Assembly: GCA_023846275.1 (NCBI GenBank)
Contig: CM043872.1
Span: forward strand, 12,393,170 to 12,457,169
DNA from: Vanilla planifolia
Lineage: Eukaryota > Streptophyta > Magnoliopsida > Asparagales > Orchidaceae
Length of the DNA stretch: 64,000 nt
Direction of reading: 5' to 3'
The translations under genes were made by a program, and so were the position numbers. Of this stretch, positions 38,061-49,689 are shown in pieces. Position 1 is the first letter of the stretch, and each line of letters begins with the position of its first letter. The notes beneath the pieces were generated by a model. The model had not been told where the DNA came from. It ran no database searches and saw nothing but the letters and a program-made list of their open reading frames with translations.

Positions 38061-38686
38061 CCTAAAATATAACAAGCAAATTATTGGAATAAAATGAATT
38101 AAGAAGCATTTTATTTGTAAGATACATGTTGATCATTTCATACACATTTTACTATAAAAAATTTAAAAGAGAGAAAAATCAAACAAAATAATTATTTTAT
38201 AAAATTAGATAGATAAATCTATAATATATGATGTAGTACAATAATATTCTTTCATACTTTTATATAGTCTTTTTAGACTATATTCTCTTATTCTTATAAA
38301 AGTATATAATTTTTACATTACTTAATGATTTCATGGCTTACAATTTTATGACTTCTTTTGTTATGCGTCATTATAATGAATAATAAAATAAATGAAACAT
38401 AAAAAATTCTTAAAATGGAAAAGAATATATTAAAGCTTGGATTCCTAATGTCTAAACTGGTATATCTACTCCATGCATATTGATCAATATAATTGTTTCA
38501 CACATGATAAATGAAAATAAAACTTGGATTCATAGAGACATTATCCTTAACACTAATCTCAATGTGTTTGATTTTAGGGTATTGATCTTAGAATAAATAG
38601 ATATCTACCTAATGTATATGTTATGACTTCAGTAATGTATGCATGTATGCTATGACCATATTATGTATGCATGTTTGTTATGACCT

Positions 38687-38687
<1 letters not shown>

Positions 38688-38747
<60 letters not shown>

Positions 38748-38785
38748 TGTGTGTGTGTGTGTGTGCGTGTGTGCGTGTGTGTGTG
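38688..38785. repeat. Compound (AT)n(GT)n microsatellite
   Basis: About 57 bases of AT repeat are followed by about 38 bases of GT repeat with two GC interruptions. The Tyr/Ile/Val/Cys-rich frame across it is not a gene. Confidence 0.95.
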
Positions 38786-41700
38786 GATAATATTAGGCCT
38801 AACGTGCTGGATCATATGGTATATGTAGAATACTTACTTGGTGACACTAGGCCCAACATGTTAGATCATAAGGTATTAATTTTAAAATCAAATTTTTGTC
38901 TAGTGTTATGTGGATAATGAGATGGATGCTAGCTTAAGGTCATTTATTAGTATAATAATTAGATCTGGTAAAAATAATGATTCAAAAGAATAAACTCAAT
39001 AATTAGAATTAAAAATGAATAAAAAAAGCTAGCTTTTATCTGGTTTACTTTAGATACATATGGCATCAAGTATGATTTCAAATTTATACATGTGATTTAT
39101 TATGACTTTATGGTATGGTCTTTATTTTATTTTGATATTTCTTTTTTATTTAGTTACTTTATTAAATTTATTTATTGAGATCTATAAATCTCATTAGTAT
39201 TCACATCATAATAATTACATCAAGTCAAGCATCCACTACTTGAGATTTATTGATTTTGATGTCATAGGAGAACACCACATGCTTGAGATTTGAGAATGGG
39301 CAATGCTTGATGAGGTTGGATAATTAAGAGTATGATGGAACATCACTAAATTTTGTACATAATTTTTAATACCTTGTACATTACACTTGTAATTTAGTTA
39401 TGTAGTTTTATTTTAGTTGATAATTAGAATTTTGTCAGATCATCAAATCTTCACTTATAATTTAAGATCTTCACTCAATATTTTATATATACAAAATCTT
39501 TGATTTTCTACTTGATTAAATGTGGGCTCTTATAATATATATTTAATACCTTTATTAATGTATTAGTATTAAGATAATTTATAAACTCCTTAAGGTCTTG
39601 TTTTTGTGATCATCATCTAAAGAATTTGCTTTAATGCAAATAGATCTTTCATCATAAATTCTTTTAATTTTTATTATTCTAATTTGTAATTCCTTCACAT
39701 TTTAAAACTTATAATAAGTATAATGATATAGTAGCATATAGTACATACAGAGGTTTCACTTTTAGATGTACCCATCTCAATTGTCTATAACCTAAAATAA
39801 GTTATTGCATGTCATCAGACAATACATAATATTCATGTTCAATATAAATTTACAATTATAATTAAGAATCTGGCGATGTTTTCTTTGTTGTCTTTATAAT
39901 TAAGAATCTAGCAATGTTTTCTTTGTTGTCTTCTAAAATTCATCAAGATGCACATGTAAAAGTTTATTCTTCAATTCACCATAGTTAGAAACATATTTTA
40001 CATCTAGCTACTCAAAGAATAAGTCTTTGCAAGAAAAATACTTGACACTAGTTTTAAAGCTAAAGTTTTAATAGTAGTTGAAAATAGTTCAAATATTATG
40101 AAAAACTTTTTTCAACTAAAAACTTTTGATTATCAATCATATATTTTACTTCTCAATATTATCATATTTTTTTCTAATTCTATACACCCACTTGCATTAA
40201 AACTCGCTCCACCCATCTAATAATGAGATAAAGTACAAATATACTCTTCTTTAATGAGTTGAAATCATCTTTCATGCTCATTATTTCTTGATAGAATCTT
40301 TAGCCAAGTTTGCCTTAATAAACAATTTTTGGTATACCAAAATTAGCAACATATAAATAATGCAAATATGGAAAAAAAATCTCTACATAGATTTAGGAAT
40401 ACTAATAGGTTATCCAAAGTTTTTTTTGGGAGAAACTACAAAACATTCAAATTTATTCTCGAAATTAACAATAAAAAATTCAAATCGGTCCAATAGACAT
40501 ATTTTGATACCCCCTCTAATTTCAATCTCCCTTGACTTTTTTTGACTTTTAATTTGAATCCAATAAGTTTATGACATATGGTTAATTTTTAAAAAGTTGC
40601 ATCATTGGTTGTAATTATTTTTAAATCTTATTATCCTACAAATTTAGTTAAAACAATTGTCTACAATTTTTAAACCTTGTTGCATTAATACCCAATTTGC
40701 CACAACTATTAGAATTCTTATGTACATGATAAACATAAAAAATTTAAGTGAAGGAGATTCATCTTCTTCATTTTTACACTATTCCAAAAGAAATTTGAAA
40801 TTTAATAGAATTGAAGCATCTAATGAGTATAAAATTTGTTATTAAATTACAAATAATCATAACGAATTATGTATTCTCTCATAAATTCTCTCATCTTTAG
40901 CATTTTTATTAATAATATTATTCTACTTAAAAATTATATATTATTGAGAGATGTTTAAAAGTGCACTAAGCATCTTGACGCCATAGTTTTCATAAAAATC
41001 CCTCTCTTGTTGTCATTGTAACCCCAATTTTAAAATTTTAGATTTTTTTAATTTCAAACCAATTTTCCACCTCAACTTTCCTCTTTTTAGAATTAGAAAA
41101 ACATTGCATTTATTTTTCAAAAAAATAAACCGGAACATTCTTGTTAATGCCATCAATGAAAATTACATAATGACAAATCCTTGAAAAGGTTGTGCTAGCA
41201 TAAGACACCAAGCTTCTACTAAATTCATTGCCAACATAGTTACATTAGGTTCCCTTCAATTCTAAAGAAAGTAGCATACTTTTGCATTCTAAAAAAGATA
41301 ATCTATACACAGATCAATACTCACAAATTACAATTCATACGCTAAACCTTTTGATGCCTTGATCAAGATACCCTTTCACTCACATAAGTATGAGTTACCT
41401 TCTATTCTTGCAACTCCCACAATGGCTCTATTAAGGTTACGACTCTCATATGAAAATGTAAAGTCATCACATGCGCATCAGTTTTTGTCAAATTGGACAA
41501 AAAGTGAGACTAAAAGTCTTTTTTTTTTTTGAAACTATAATATAAAATTATATCAAAAGTGGCATTAGCCATACAAGAAACCACAAGTGGTATTAGACTA
41601 AAATTCTTCTACGAGAATGCCCAAATTCGGTCAAAATTGATTTGTTTTCATTGTCTTTAAATAAGAGAAGGTTTGTTTTGGATAACTATTCACAATATAA

Positions 41701-42651
41701 GCAATGGCATGTTTTTTATAATCACTAAGTGGTTGGGGGTTCAAAAGACTATTCTTAAAACAAACCTTTAAGCATTCCGGTCATGAAATTTTGAGTAACT
41801 AAAAACTATTTTAATTCTTTTTAATTTTTAATTTTAATTTAGTTTATATAAAAAAATATTTTCAACAATATAAAAATGTTTAGATATTTTATATATGTTT
41901 TCCTACTTAGATTTTGAAAATTAAAATTTTCAAAATTATTTATCTAAATCAAAATTGAGATCTTAAACTTTGAGAGTTACATTAAACAAGGAAATTAAAA
42001 TTAAAACTTATAAACTTTTTTTTTTTGGTTTTTTTTAATCAAACATAATACATCCATCATCGTTCCTATTACCTTAGTCAAGCACTTTTAGTAATCCTTC
42101 AAGATCTTTCCCAAATATAGCTTTCATGTGAGCCATCTATATAACCTAATTAAATTTTTTAATCCAAAAATAATGACTAAACTTAAGTTTATAAGATTTT
42201 ACCTCAGACAGTATCCTCACTTAGAATCAAATCACAAATATCATGAAGTAAAATTGTTTATTATAGTTATTATTGAACAGTTTCAAGCAAAAAAGATAAA
42301 CAGTTGACATTATGATGAAAGATATTAGAACAATAATCCTTACATCTTTATAAGCTTGTGACATCTACAATCATGTTTAGCATAATACATGTTTATAAAT
42401 TTGTTGAAACATATGTTATTGTTATGCCACAAATTAAAAAAAAACTTGTATTGTTGATTTTATTAAGTTAGATTGATTTGCCTGTTATGTAATAAAGCCA
42501 TCATCATACATTTGATATTTTCATTATAATATCGAAAGCATATGAGAAAATTTGTTTGAGATTCTTCATGTTGTATCAATGAATAAGATATGCCACATAC
42601 AATTCATGGATCACATTATATAATGTATCATTTGCTGGCTAAGATATTAGA
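38786..42651. other. Unassigned AT-rich sequence
   Basis: A 54-bp near-repeat occurs at 38,793-38,900 (AGGCCTAACGTGCTGGATCA, then AGGCCCAACATGTTAGATCA). The 39,120-39,220 stretch around GAGATCTATAAATCTCATTA resembles the R region of a plus-strand gypsy LTR, which would make 38,640-39,700 LTR debris. A 38-bp duplication lies at 39,857-39,932. Near 41,017 a TGTAACCCC could be another LTR start. None has a partner, and no gene was seen. Confidence 0.35.
39857..39932. repeat. 38-bp perfect-period tandem duplication
   Basis: ATTAAGAATCTGGCGATG followed by TTTTCTTTGTTGTCTT at 39,861 recurs at 39,899 with two substitutions (CTAGCAATG). Confidence 0.9.
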
Positions 42652-43281
42652 TGATGTAGACAGAGAAGGGACTGGGTCATGGGATGAAATGAAGTAACTA
42701 TTTGGGTTAAATGAAATAGAAATATGACAAAAGGACAAAAAAAATAGAAAATATAATTGAGAGGATAAATGAGAAAATAAAAATACACTCAACAAAATGA
42801 ACCTAAGAGAATCTCATCAAGCCAACTCAAATACTCAAGCCACACAGTAATACACTTTCTTTATTCACAACCAATTCACTATTTATCTATTAATGAGAAA
42901 TAATTTAAATAGAAGATTGCAAGTGACTATTTAATACAAAAGTGAGCTATTACTTCTTAAAAAATTTTATTCTTATATAATTCTTTAATATTAAAGTATG
43001 CTTCTTACTCACTTCTTAAGACTTTTATGACCATATAATACTTTAATACAAAAGCATGCTTTTTACATATCTCTTAAAGACTTTTATTCTCATATAATAA
43101 AAGCATAGTTTCTATAAAATTCTTGAAAACTTGTATTCAAGGTGATTATTGATATGTTCTCCAAAGTGTTATGCATGTATTAAATTTTGAAAAATTTTAA
43201 CTTAATTAATTTTAGTTTGAGACCTTGTTATAAATTTATGTTATTTTTTGTGTTGTCATTTGTTTCATTTTTGTTGCATCA
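42652..43281 (-). repeat. 3' LTR of Reina-like element
   Basis: It matches 47,730-48,449. Shared blocks include TTCACAACCAATTCAC/TTCACAATTTATCCATT, CAAAAGCAT, TATCTCTTAAAGA and AGTGTTATGCATGTATT. It is ~90 bases shorter than its partner. Confidence 0.8.
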
Positions 43282-43291
43282 TTTCTTTCTA
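43282..43291 (-). other. Polypurine tract of Reina-like element
   Basis: On the minus strand AGAAAGAAA directly precedes the TGATGC start of the 3' LTR. Confidence 0.55.
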
Positions 43292-43699
43292 GTAGAACAA
43301 AAATCTACTCCATAAAGTTAAAGTTACGAAAATCATTTGTAAGTTATAGAGCTAGTTTTTCTAATTCTTTTTCATTCAGGTTTCACTAAATGACTATGGA
43401 TTTTTGTAACAAATAAAGAACCTATGAGGCATATCAATACTAGAGGAGTGCTTAGCAATAATAATTCCATCAACTTCAAAAATATTTGGAATAGATGATA
43501 TTAGTAATCAACCATCATGTCAACTTCCATAAGAGTTGGACTATACTAAACTCTATTATGAAGTATATTTATAAGATAAAAGGTCCTCAATATTAAAAAC
43601 TATTCTAACAAACATGTCTATTGATAAATTAAGAACATAAGAATTTGTACTAAATTTTGTAGCGATTTTGAAAAGGGTCATAAGATTGCACATATAATT

Positions 43700-44470
43700 T
43701 TTTGTATTTTATGAAATAATAACACTTCGAGTGAATGCAATTAGAACATGATCCCCTTCATTGAACTCCCTTAAAGATCTATTTTTATTAATAATTTTGG
43801 CATACTTTACGATGGTTTCTTCAAATTATTCCTTGATTTCTTTCTTAAAAATTTGTATAAAAGTAAAGTTGAATAAATAATATGTATATGGCATGTAAAG
43901 CAAGTCAATAAGATATTTTGGATTGTAGTCATACATAATTTCCAATGGTGTTTGCTTAGTTATTTTCAAAACATTATTATTATATGAAACTTTTGTTGTA
44001 CTACAAATCCCAACTTTATAGATTCTTTCATACAAGACATCTTAAGAGATTTCCTAAAGTATCATTAACAACTTTTGTTTATTAATTTGTTTAGAGATGT
44101 AAGCCTGAAGAGAAATTTAAGTTGTGTTCAAAATAATTTTTAAATTATTTTCTAAAAATATGAGATAAATCTAACAATACTATTAAATATAATAATTGAA
44201 GGCAAACTACGTAAACAAACTATGTCTTTAAAGAAGTATTTTGCAATATATGTGGAATCATTTATTTTAAAACACAGTATAAAGTATGTTAATTTTGAAA
44301 AGTGATTTATGACTATAAGATTCCATCATGATATTATGGTATTCTTAATAAGCCTAAAATGAAGTCCATGAAAAAGACTTCTTAAAGTCGATAAGGAATA
44401 GGCAAGGTTATATATTGGTATAGCTGTTGTTTAGTTGTTTTAACTTGCTTACATGTATAGCATTGAGAAA
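43700..44470 (-). pseudogene. Gypsy integrase remnant
   Basis: Read on the minus strand from 44,460, broken frames give TCKQVKTTKQQ (second half of the HHCC zinc finger). Next come YITLPIPYRL, MDFILGLLRIP, FSKLTYFIL and DSTYIAKYFFKDIVCL. They match 'C..C...K....GLY.PLP.P..PW...SMDFVLGLPR' and 'VDRFSKMAHFIPC.KT.DA..IA.LFF.E+VRLHG'. The last 69 codons, 43,826-44,035, read YERIYKVG, then TPLEIMYDYNPKYLIDLLYMP. This matches 'NLK.W...[30 protein letters not shown]'. The middle with the second Asp and the Glu is too decayed to judge. Confidence 0.85.
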
Positions 44471-44949
44471 TAATTTTATTGACAACTTGGTTGATGGATC
44501 ACTAATAGAATTGAGATTCGACTAAGTGAACAATTTTGCCTCATCCCATGTGTCATGTGATTCCTAGAAAATATAATTCTATAATTAATAAATCTCTAAG
44601 TGATGTATTTAGAATGCATAGTTTGCCTCTAAATTAATAATAATTGATAATAGCATAATTATTACAAATAATGGAGGGTTTATCTTTTAAATCATCCTTA
44701 CAAACTACGTAACCATCCTTAATCTTACCAAATCCAAGGATTTGTGATTCTAAGAAGTTGTTACTGATGTTATTATAGAAAGTGCATCTATAGGTTTGTT
44801 ACCTTTTATTGGTTTATGTTTAAGTACAAAAGAATAATCTTATAAGTATTCAATCCATTTTGCATATCTATGATTCACTTTCCTTTATGTATTGATATAT
44901 TTTCAAACATTATGGTCTATATTCAAAATAAATTTATTATGTAATAAAT

Positions 44950-45850
44950 AATATCTCTAATATTTTAGAGATTATATCATTACACAATTTTCTATAATAA
45001 ATAGAATATCATTATTATTTTTTCATTAGAGTAAGCAGTTGGTTGATTGTCTTTGCTAAGTTCATTACACATTCCAATGTCAAAAGCATCACATGAGATC
45101 TCAAAGACCTTATGGAAATAAGGTAAACATAAAACAAGGGCTGATGTCATAAGTAGTTTGATTTGATTAAAAGCCTTTTGTGCATCGACACTTGTGCTAC
45201 TATTGTGCTAAAATTTATTATAAATCTTCTATAGAACATTAAAAGGCCATAAAAACTTCTAATTTCAATTATCCTCTTTGGGATTAGCCAACCTAAAATA
45301 GCTTTAACATTTTATGAGTCAGTTTGAAACCCAATATATATGATACTACAAATGCAAAAAACTTAACTTCATTTTGTATATAAGATCATTTGTTTAGGTT
45401 TATATATAGTTTGTTCATATTTAAGTATCTCTAAAGCAAGTTTAAGATGTTCTAATTGAGATGTCTTATCAAGACTAAAGATTAAGATATCATGAAAATA
45501 TATTATCAAGAATTTTCTAATGAATGGTTTCATAAAAAAGTTCATCAAATGCATGAAAATGCTTAGTGCATTTGAGAGGTCGAAAGGCATCACAAGCCAC
45601 TCATAAAGACCATCAAAAGTTTTAGAAGTAGTTTTTCATTTTTCACCAGAATAAATTCTAATTTGATAGTAGCCACTATGAAAGTCTAATTTTGAGAAGA
45701 TGTTCGAATAAAAAATAATGTCTAATAGATCATTTAGTTCTTAAATTGGAAATCAATATTTTATTATAATTTTGTTAATAGTTCTATTATCTATATACAT
45801 ACATTATGAACTATTCTTTTTGGGAGTTAAAAGTATAGAACTACACATAA
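44950..45850 (-). pseudogene. Gypsy reverse transcriptase and RNase H remnant
   Basis: On the minus strand from about 45,850: LLTPKKN, YIDNRTINKIIIKY, SKLDFHSGYYQIRI, KTFDGLYEWLVMPFDLSNAL. The 74-codon frame at 45,369-45,593 continues MPFDLSNALSIFMHLMNFFM, then RKFLIIYFHDILIFSLDK. This is the gypsy RT core, with the catalytic YFDDIL changed to YFHDIL, so one catalytic aspartate is lost. Further on, KLEVFMAF, SPCFMFTLF and QPTAYSNEK correspond to 'SEVRSFHGLASFYRRF', 'P.L.LPDF...F...CDAS' and 'RPIA.FSEKL' of the RT/RNase H junction. The frame is open only in pieces. Confidence 0.85.
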
Positions 45851-46790
45851 GCCAAGGCTTTCTTGTAAGAAACATTTTTTCAACTTATTTTTTTAGTTTA
45901 GATTGTTTAGTGGGGCTCATTTAATAATGAGAAAGAATTGGCAACTAAGATCCATGTATTAAGTCAATGCCATGCTAAATCTCATATAGGAGGTAGCTTA
46001 TTAGGAAGTTCCTCAATGTTAATGTCATTAAATTGAGATAGAAGGTTAAGTATCAAAGGTAGGTGGGATGTCCGCATCTTCATTTTATTAACTTTATTCA
46101 TATGCATGATAAAGAATGAAGTTTAATCAAAAAATATTTTGCATAAGCTCTTAAAACCTAGTTTATTAATAGTAGTTAGAGGTCTAGAATTACATAAAGT
46201 ATTTCTCAAAAAGTCATTAATTTGTATTTGGAACCTTTATGTTGAAGTTATGTAAGTTGTATTTCAAGTTGTATCTTATGAATTACAAGTTTGTTCATGA
46301 GTTTTAAGGGTAGTAATTTGATATATTATCATTAAATTTGAATACATATGTATTCTTTCTACTATAATAGATGACATTCATTTCATAAAGCCATCATCTA
46401 CCAAGAAAGATATATGTTATGTCCATAAGGAGAACATCACACCATACATTGTCTTCATAATTTCACATTTAAAGAAATAAGACATCTAGATACACACATA
46501 AGGAGGTTGTGTTGACCCAATTAAGATGAGATTTAGCCTTAAGATTGTCCCTAGTTATTAAAGTATGTGTAGAAATGACAGTCATAAGACTACCACCTTT
46601 CTATAACCAATCTACAACTCTTTTTATTGCATGTAACAAACATGCTGAAGATATTCTTACTCTATTCCTTTACATTAGTTTTAGACTTTTATAGATGCTT
46701 TATGACTCTTAAGTGTTCACCATTATTTATCCCAAGTTCTTTATCAAAGAAAATTTGATCTTCACCCTAAAGTTCTTAGAGTTCAGGTTC
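45851..46790 (-). pseudogene. Protease and spacer part of Reina-like pol, unrecognisable
   Basis: By position this should hold the aspartic protease and the start of RT. No D(S/T)G motif was recognised and stops are frequent. Confidence 0.4.
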
Positions 46791-47640
46791 AAGGGAGTCA
46801 TCATCTTTAATGTGTAATATTTGTGCTCTATATTGATATTGTATGGGACAAAGTTTATGACAATTAAAGTAAACTATTTATTTATTATTTGCTTTAGAAT
46901 TTTCAAAAAAACTTTTTGAGCGGTAAGATGTTGAGCTTTTGGTATTAAAAAAGTTTTGATATTTTACATTGGATTTTGAAGTTATGCATGTGTGAAGTGT
47001 AAGATTTAATCTTATTAATGGAGGATGTAGAAATTTTATGTCTTTTTACTAATTAAGAGAGATAAAAAGCATCTTCTAGAGTTTGTTGGTCATAAAGTTC
47101 CACCTCTTATCTTATTTTTGTATATAATCCTAAGATGAATTTATTTGCAAGTTGTTAATCAATATAATTGTATTTTATCCTGGCAACTAAATCCTCAAAA
47201 ATATTCAAATAATCATTCAAGCTTAAAACACCCTAACTTAAGATCAAGAATTATCCATTAAGTTTCTTATCATGGTTTCTTGGGCAATATTTTTTTCTTT
47301 AACATTTCTTTTATTTTTAGCCAATTCATCACTCTTCTTAACCCATTCATTTTTCTTTTACAAGAATGCTCGACCAATAAATTTTTGTGTGACCAGTAAC
47401 CTTTAATTTTGCAAAACTAACTCTTTTATAGTCAACCATCTTATACCAGTTAAATTCTTCTACTTAATTGAGCCAATCTAAGAATTTATTTGGGCTATGG
47501 AACCCATTCAAAAGTTGGTGCTTCTATGTTAACCATTTTGTCAAATTCTAAGTTAAAATCTTTGTAGTATGGTTAATCATCATGGTCCCTCTTAAGCATA
47601 TAATACCTATGTTAGCTATTAACATCCCCTTCATATGAAG
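46791..47640 (-). pseudogene. Gypsy gag remnant
   Basis: On the minus strand at about 47,520-47,370 the pieces FLDWL, VEEFNWYKMVDYKRVSFAKL and KIYWSSILVK follow the chromovirus gag pattern 'FLDWL..VE..F....V....KV..A..KL...A..WW..L'. Further on, near 46,850, CFNCHKLCP is a decayed CX2C zinc knuckle ('CFKCQG.GH...CP'). The order gag then pol on the minus strand fits the LTR arrangement. Confidence 0.6.
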
Positions 47641-47729
47641 TAGCCTAATGTAGTCTAATAGGAGTACTTTGTTGTATTTGTAAGGCTTGCACTTGAGTGG
47701 CAAGTTGAGCAAACATTGAAGATATTAAA

Positions 47730-48449
47730 TGATGTAAATAAAGAGCATATTTAGTTATGGGATAGAATGAAATAATTTCTTAGGCTAATTAAAATAAAAA
47801 AAATCAGGTAAAAGGGTGTCAATGAAGAGAAAATATAGTTAAGAAGATAAATAAGAAAATAAAAATTTACTCACAAAAGTGAATCCAAGTTAGCCACCAA
47901 ACCAACTTAAAAATCAAGCCATAAAATAATATACTTTCTTTAGTCACAACTAATTCACAATTTATCCATTCATAAGAAATATTTTAAATAAAAAATTATA
48001 ATTAATTATTTAATATAAAAGTAATCCTCCTTCCTAATTCTTTAAAATTTTTATATTAATATGATTCTTTAATACAAAAGCATAGTTTTTATCTATCTCT
48101 TAAAGATTTTTATGCCCATATAATTCTTTAATATGAAAGAATACTTCTTACCTACCTCTTAAAATCTTTTATACATATATAATAACAGTATGCTTCTTAT
48201 CTACTTTTTGAATACTTTCATCCATATCTTTGAATATTTTTTACACCTTTATTAATGTAGCACCAACCATGTACTTATGATAATGTATGAATGAGTTATG
48301 ACTTCTTAACACTATCATTTATATATTCTCTAGAGTGTTATGCATGTATTCAGGTTTGGGGAGTATTAACTTAATTAATTCAAGTTTGAGAACTAGTTAT
48401 GTGTCTATGTTGTTGTTTTATTGCCATTTCTTTCCTTTGTGCTACATCA
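47730..48449 (-). repeat. 5' LTR of Reina-like element
   Basis: Partner of 42,652-43,281. It has TG...CA ends and a flanking CTAGA on the right. No clear primer-binding site is seen just inside it; the sequence there is only a poor match to the usual TGGTATCAGAGC. Confidence 0.75.
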
Positions 48450-48849
48450 CTAGATATGGTCATGTATGTATCCAATGCATCAACTACACAACATACCTAT
48501 AGACAACTATGTGTTTTCCTTCAAACAATATTCTACATGGCATTTGCACTAGTAATTAAGCAATTTTTCTACTTTTGGCATTACAATAATAGATCATAAT
48601 ATACACATATCAACTATGTAGTTTACCTTAATTTAATATTTTAGCCAATAATGTGCATATATCATTTGTGTAGATCATAATTAATATAACAACAATACAT
48701 CAAATATATGCTTAAAACAACTAAATAGAATCCTTAGCTTAATGTCTTAAGCAATCTATTTTTATATTTAATCGATTTCTATGCTTAATTTTCAAAAATT
48801 TTCATCAACAAACTCCTAGTCTTTAAATTCAACCTATTTTCCCACTATT
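48450..48849. other. Spacer between two gypsy elements
   Basis: AT-rich, nothing recognised. A 66-codon frame overlapping its left end (48,399-48,599) is not supported by any family. Confidence 0.4.
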
Positions 48850-49570
48850 GCAGTTGCTTAGTGATTCTACCCCCACCTTCTCTTTCTCTTTCTCTCCCTT
48901 TCTCTCACCTTTATATCTTTCTTTCTCTTGAATCAGGTTTCATAATCCCTAATTTCTTTTTATTCAATTTTATCTCTCCTCTTCTCTTCTCTTTCACTTT
49001 CTTTCTCTTTGGCTCCCCTCTTTCTCACTCTTTCTCCCAACCTTCTTCCCTTCTCTCACCTATTCCCTTCTCCTTATGGCATGACTCATAGCATAATAAT
49101 GATGGGAGTTGTCACCATTGTTACCTTGGTTGAAAGTAAGGGAAGGAGCAACCCCTCTTTCTACTTACATTGCCCTTAATAAAAGACCAATGGAGAGATG
49201 GTGAGGAGGTAAAGTGGTAACTAGGGTTAAGGATTTCTATGTGGGAGAAAGAAGTGAGAAAGGTAAATGTAAGTTTTGGTAGTTCTAAAGATATTTCTGT
49301 TATTTATATATAATATGTTTATTTAATATTTAAACCCTTAAACTTCAACAAAAATTTTTGCAAATGAACTTTGATTGAGATGAAACAAATATTATTGGAC
49401 TTCTTTTGATGTACTCTATACAACGATATATTCATTTTTATATTTTGAAATATCTTATTTTTAAGTCACTTTTAGCATTCTTTATAAGATGTTTAACACT
49501 ATTAAAAATTGATCTCAAAACATTAGTAAAGTTTAATTCCTTCAAAGTTTCATAGATGCTACAATTTTAT
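48850..49570 (-). repeat. 3' LTR of Tekay-like element, with CT-rich tract
   Basis: It lies just past the 3' end of the minus-strand pol at about 49,690. The part 49,100-49,570 is matched at 59,280-59,770 and 62,120-62,640, sharing AGATGAAACAAATATTATT, GAAAGGTAAATGTA and a following TAGTTCT block. A pyrimidine-rich stretch of CTTTCTCT words fills 48,880-49,075. The Ser/Leu/Phe-rich frame there is a product of that tract. Confidence 0.6.
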
Positions 49571-49689
49571 CCATATATGAATTTATTGCTTGAAATTTAG
49601 AATAGCTTAGGATACTCTTTCTGCATAACTTAGACTAGGTTATACTTCTAATTCTTTTTAATATTTAGAAAGATTTAATTTACCTTGGA

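Larger units (their letters stand above)
36421..38687. other. AT-rich region, no gene seen
   Basis: It contains a 90-bp two-copy repeat at 36,824-37,005, an AAT trinucleotide run at about 37,161-37,187 and a cryptically simple ATCATATG-rich zone at 37,620-38,060. Nothing coding was recognised. Confidence 0.5.
42652..48449 (-). mobile_element. Reina-like Ty3/gypsy chromovirus, near full-length but decayed
   Basis: LTRs at 42,652-43,281 and 47,730-48,449 enclose minus-strand gag, RT, RNase H and integrase remnants in the Ty3/gypsy order. Both LTRs have TG...CA ends with a short inverted repeat (TGATGTA...TGCATCA or TACATCA). Flanking 5-mers are TTAGA on the left and CTAGA on the right, a 4-of-5 target-site duplication. 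A purine run, AGAAAGAAA on the minus strand at 43,282-43,290, lies at the expected PPT position. The total of 5.8 kb suits Reina/CRM-type elements, which are compact. The Reina assignment rests on the integrase C-terminal '[15 protein letters not shown].PLP' pattern. Confidence 0.8.

Noticed and set aside
48861..49091. 76-codon Ser/Leu/Phe/Pro-rich frame
   Set aside because: It is the translation of a CTTTCTCT pyrimidine tract in the Tekay-like LTR.
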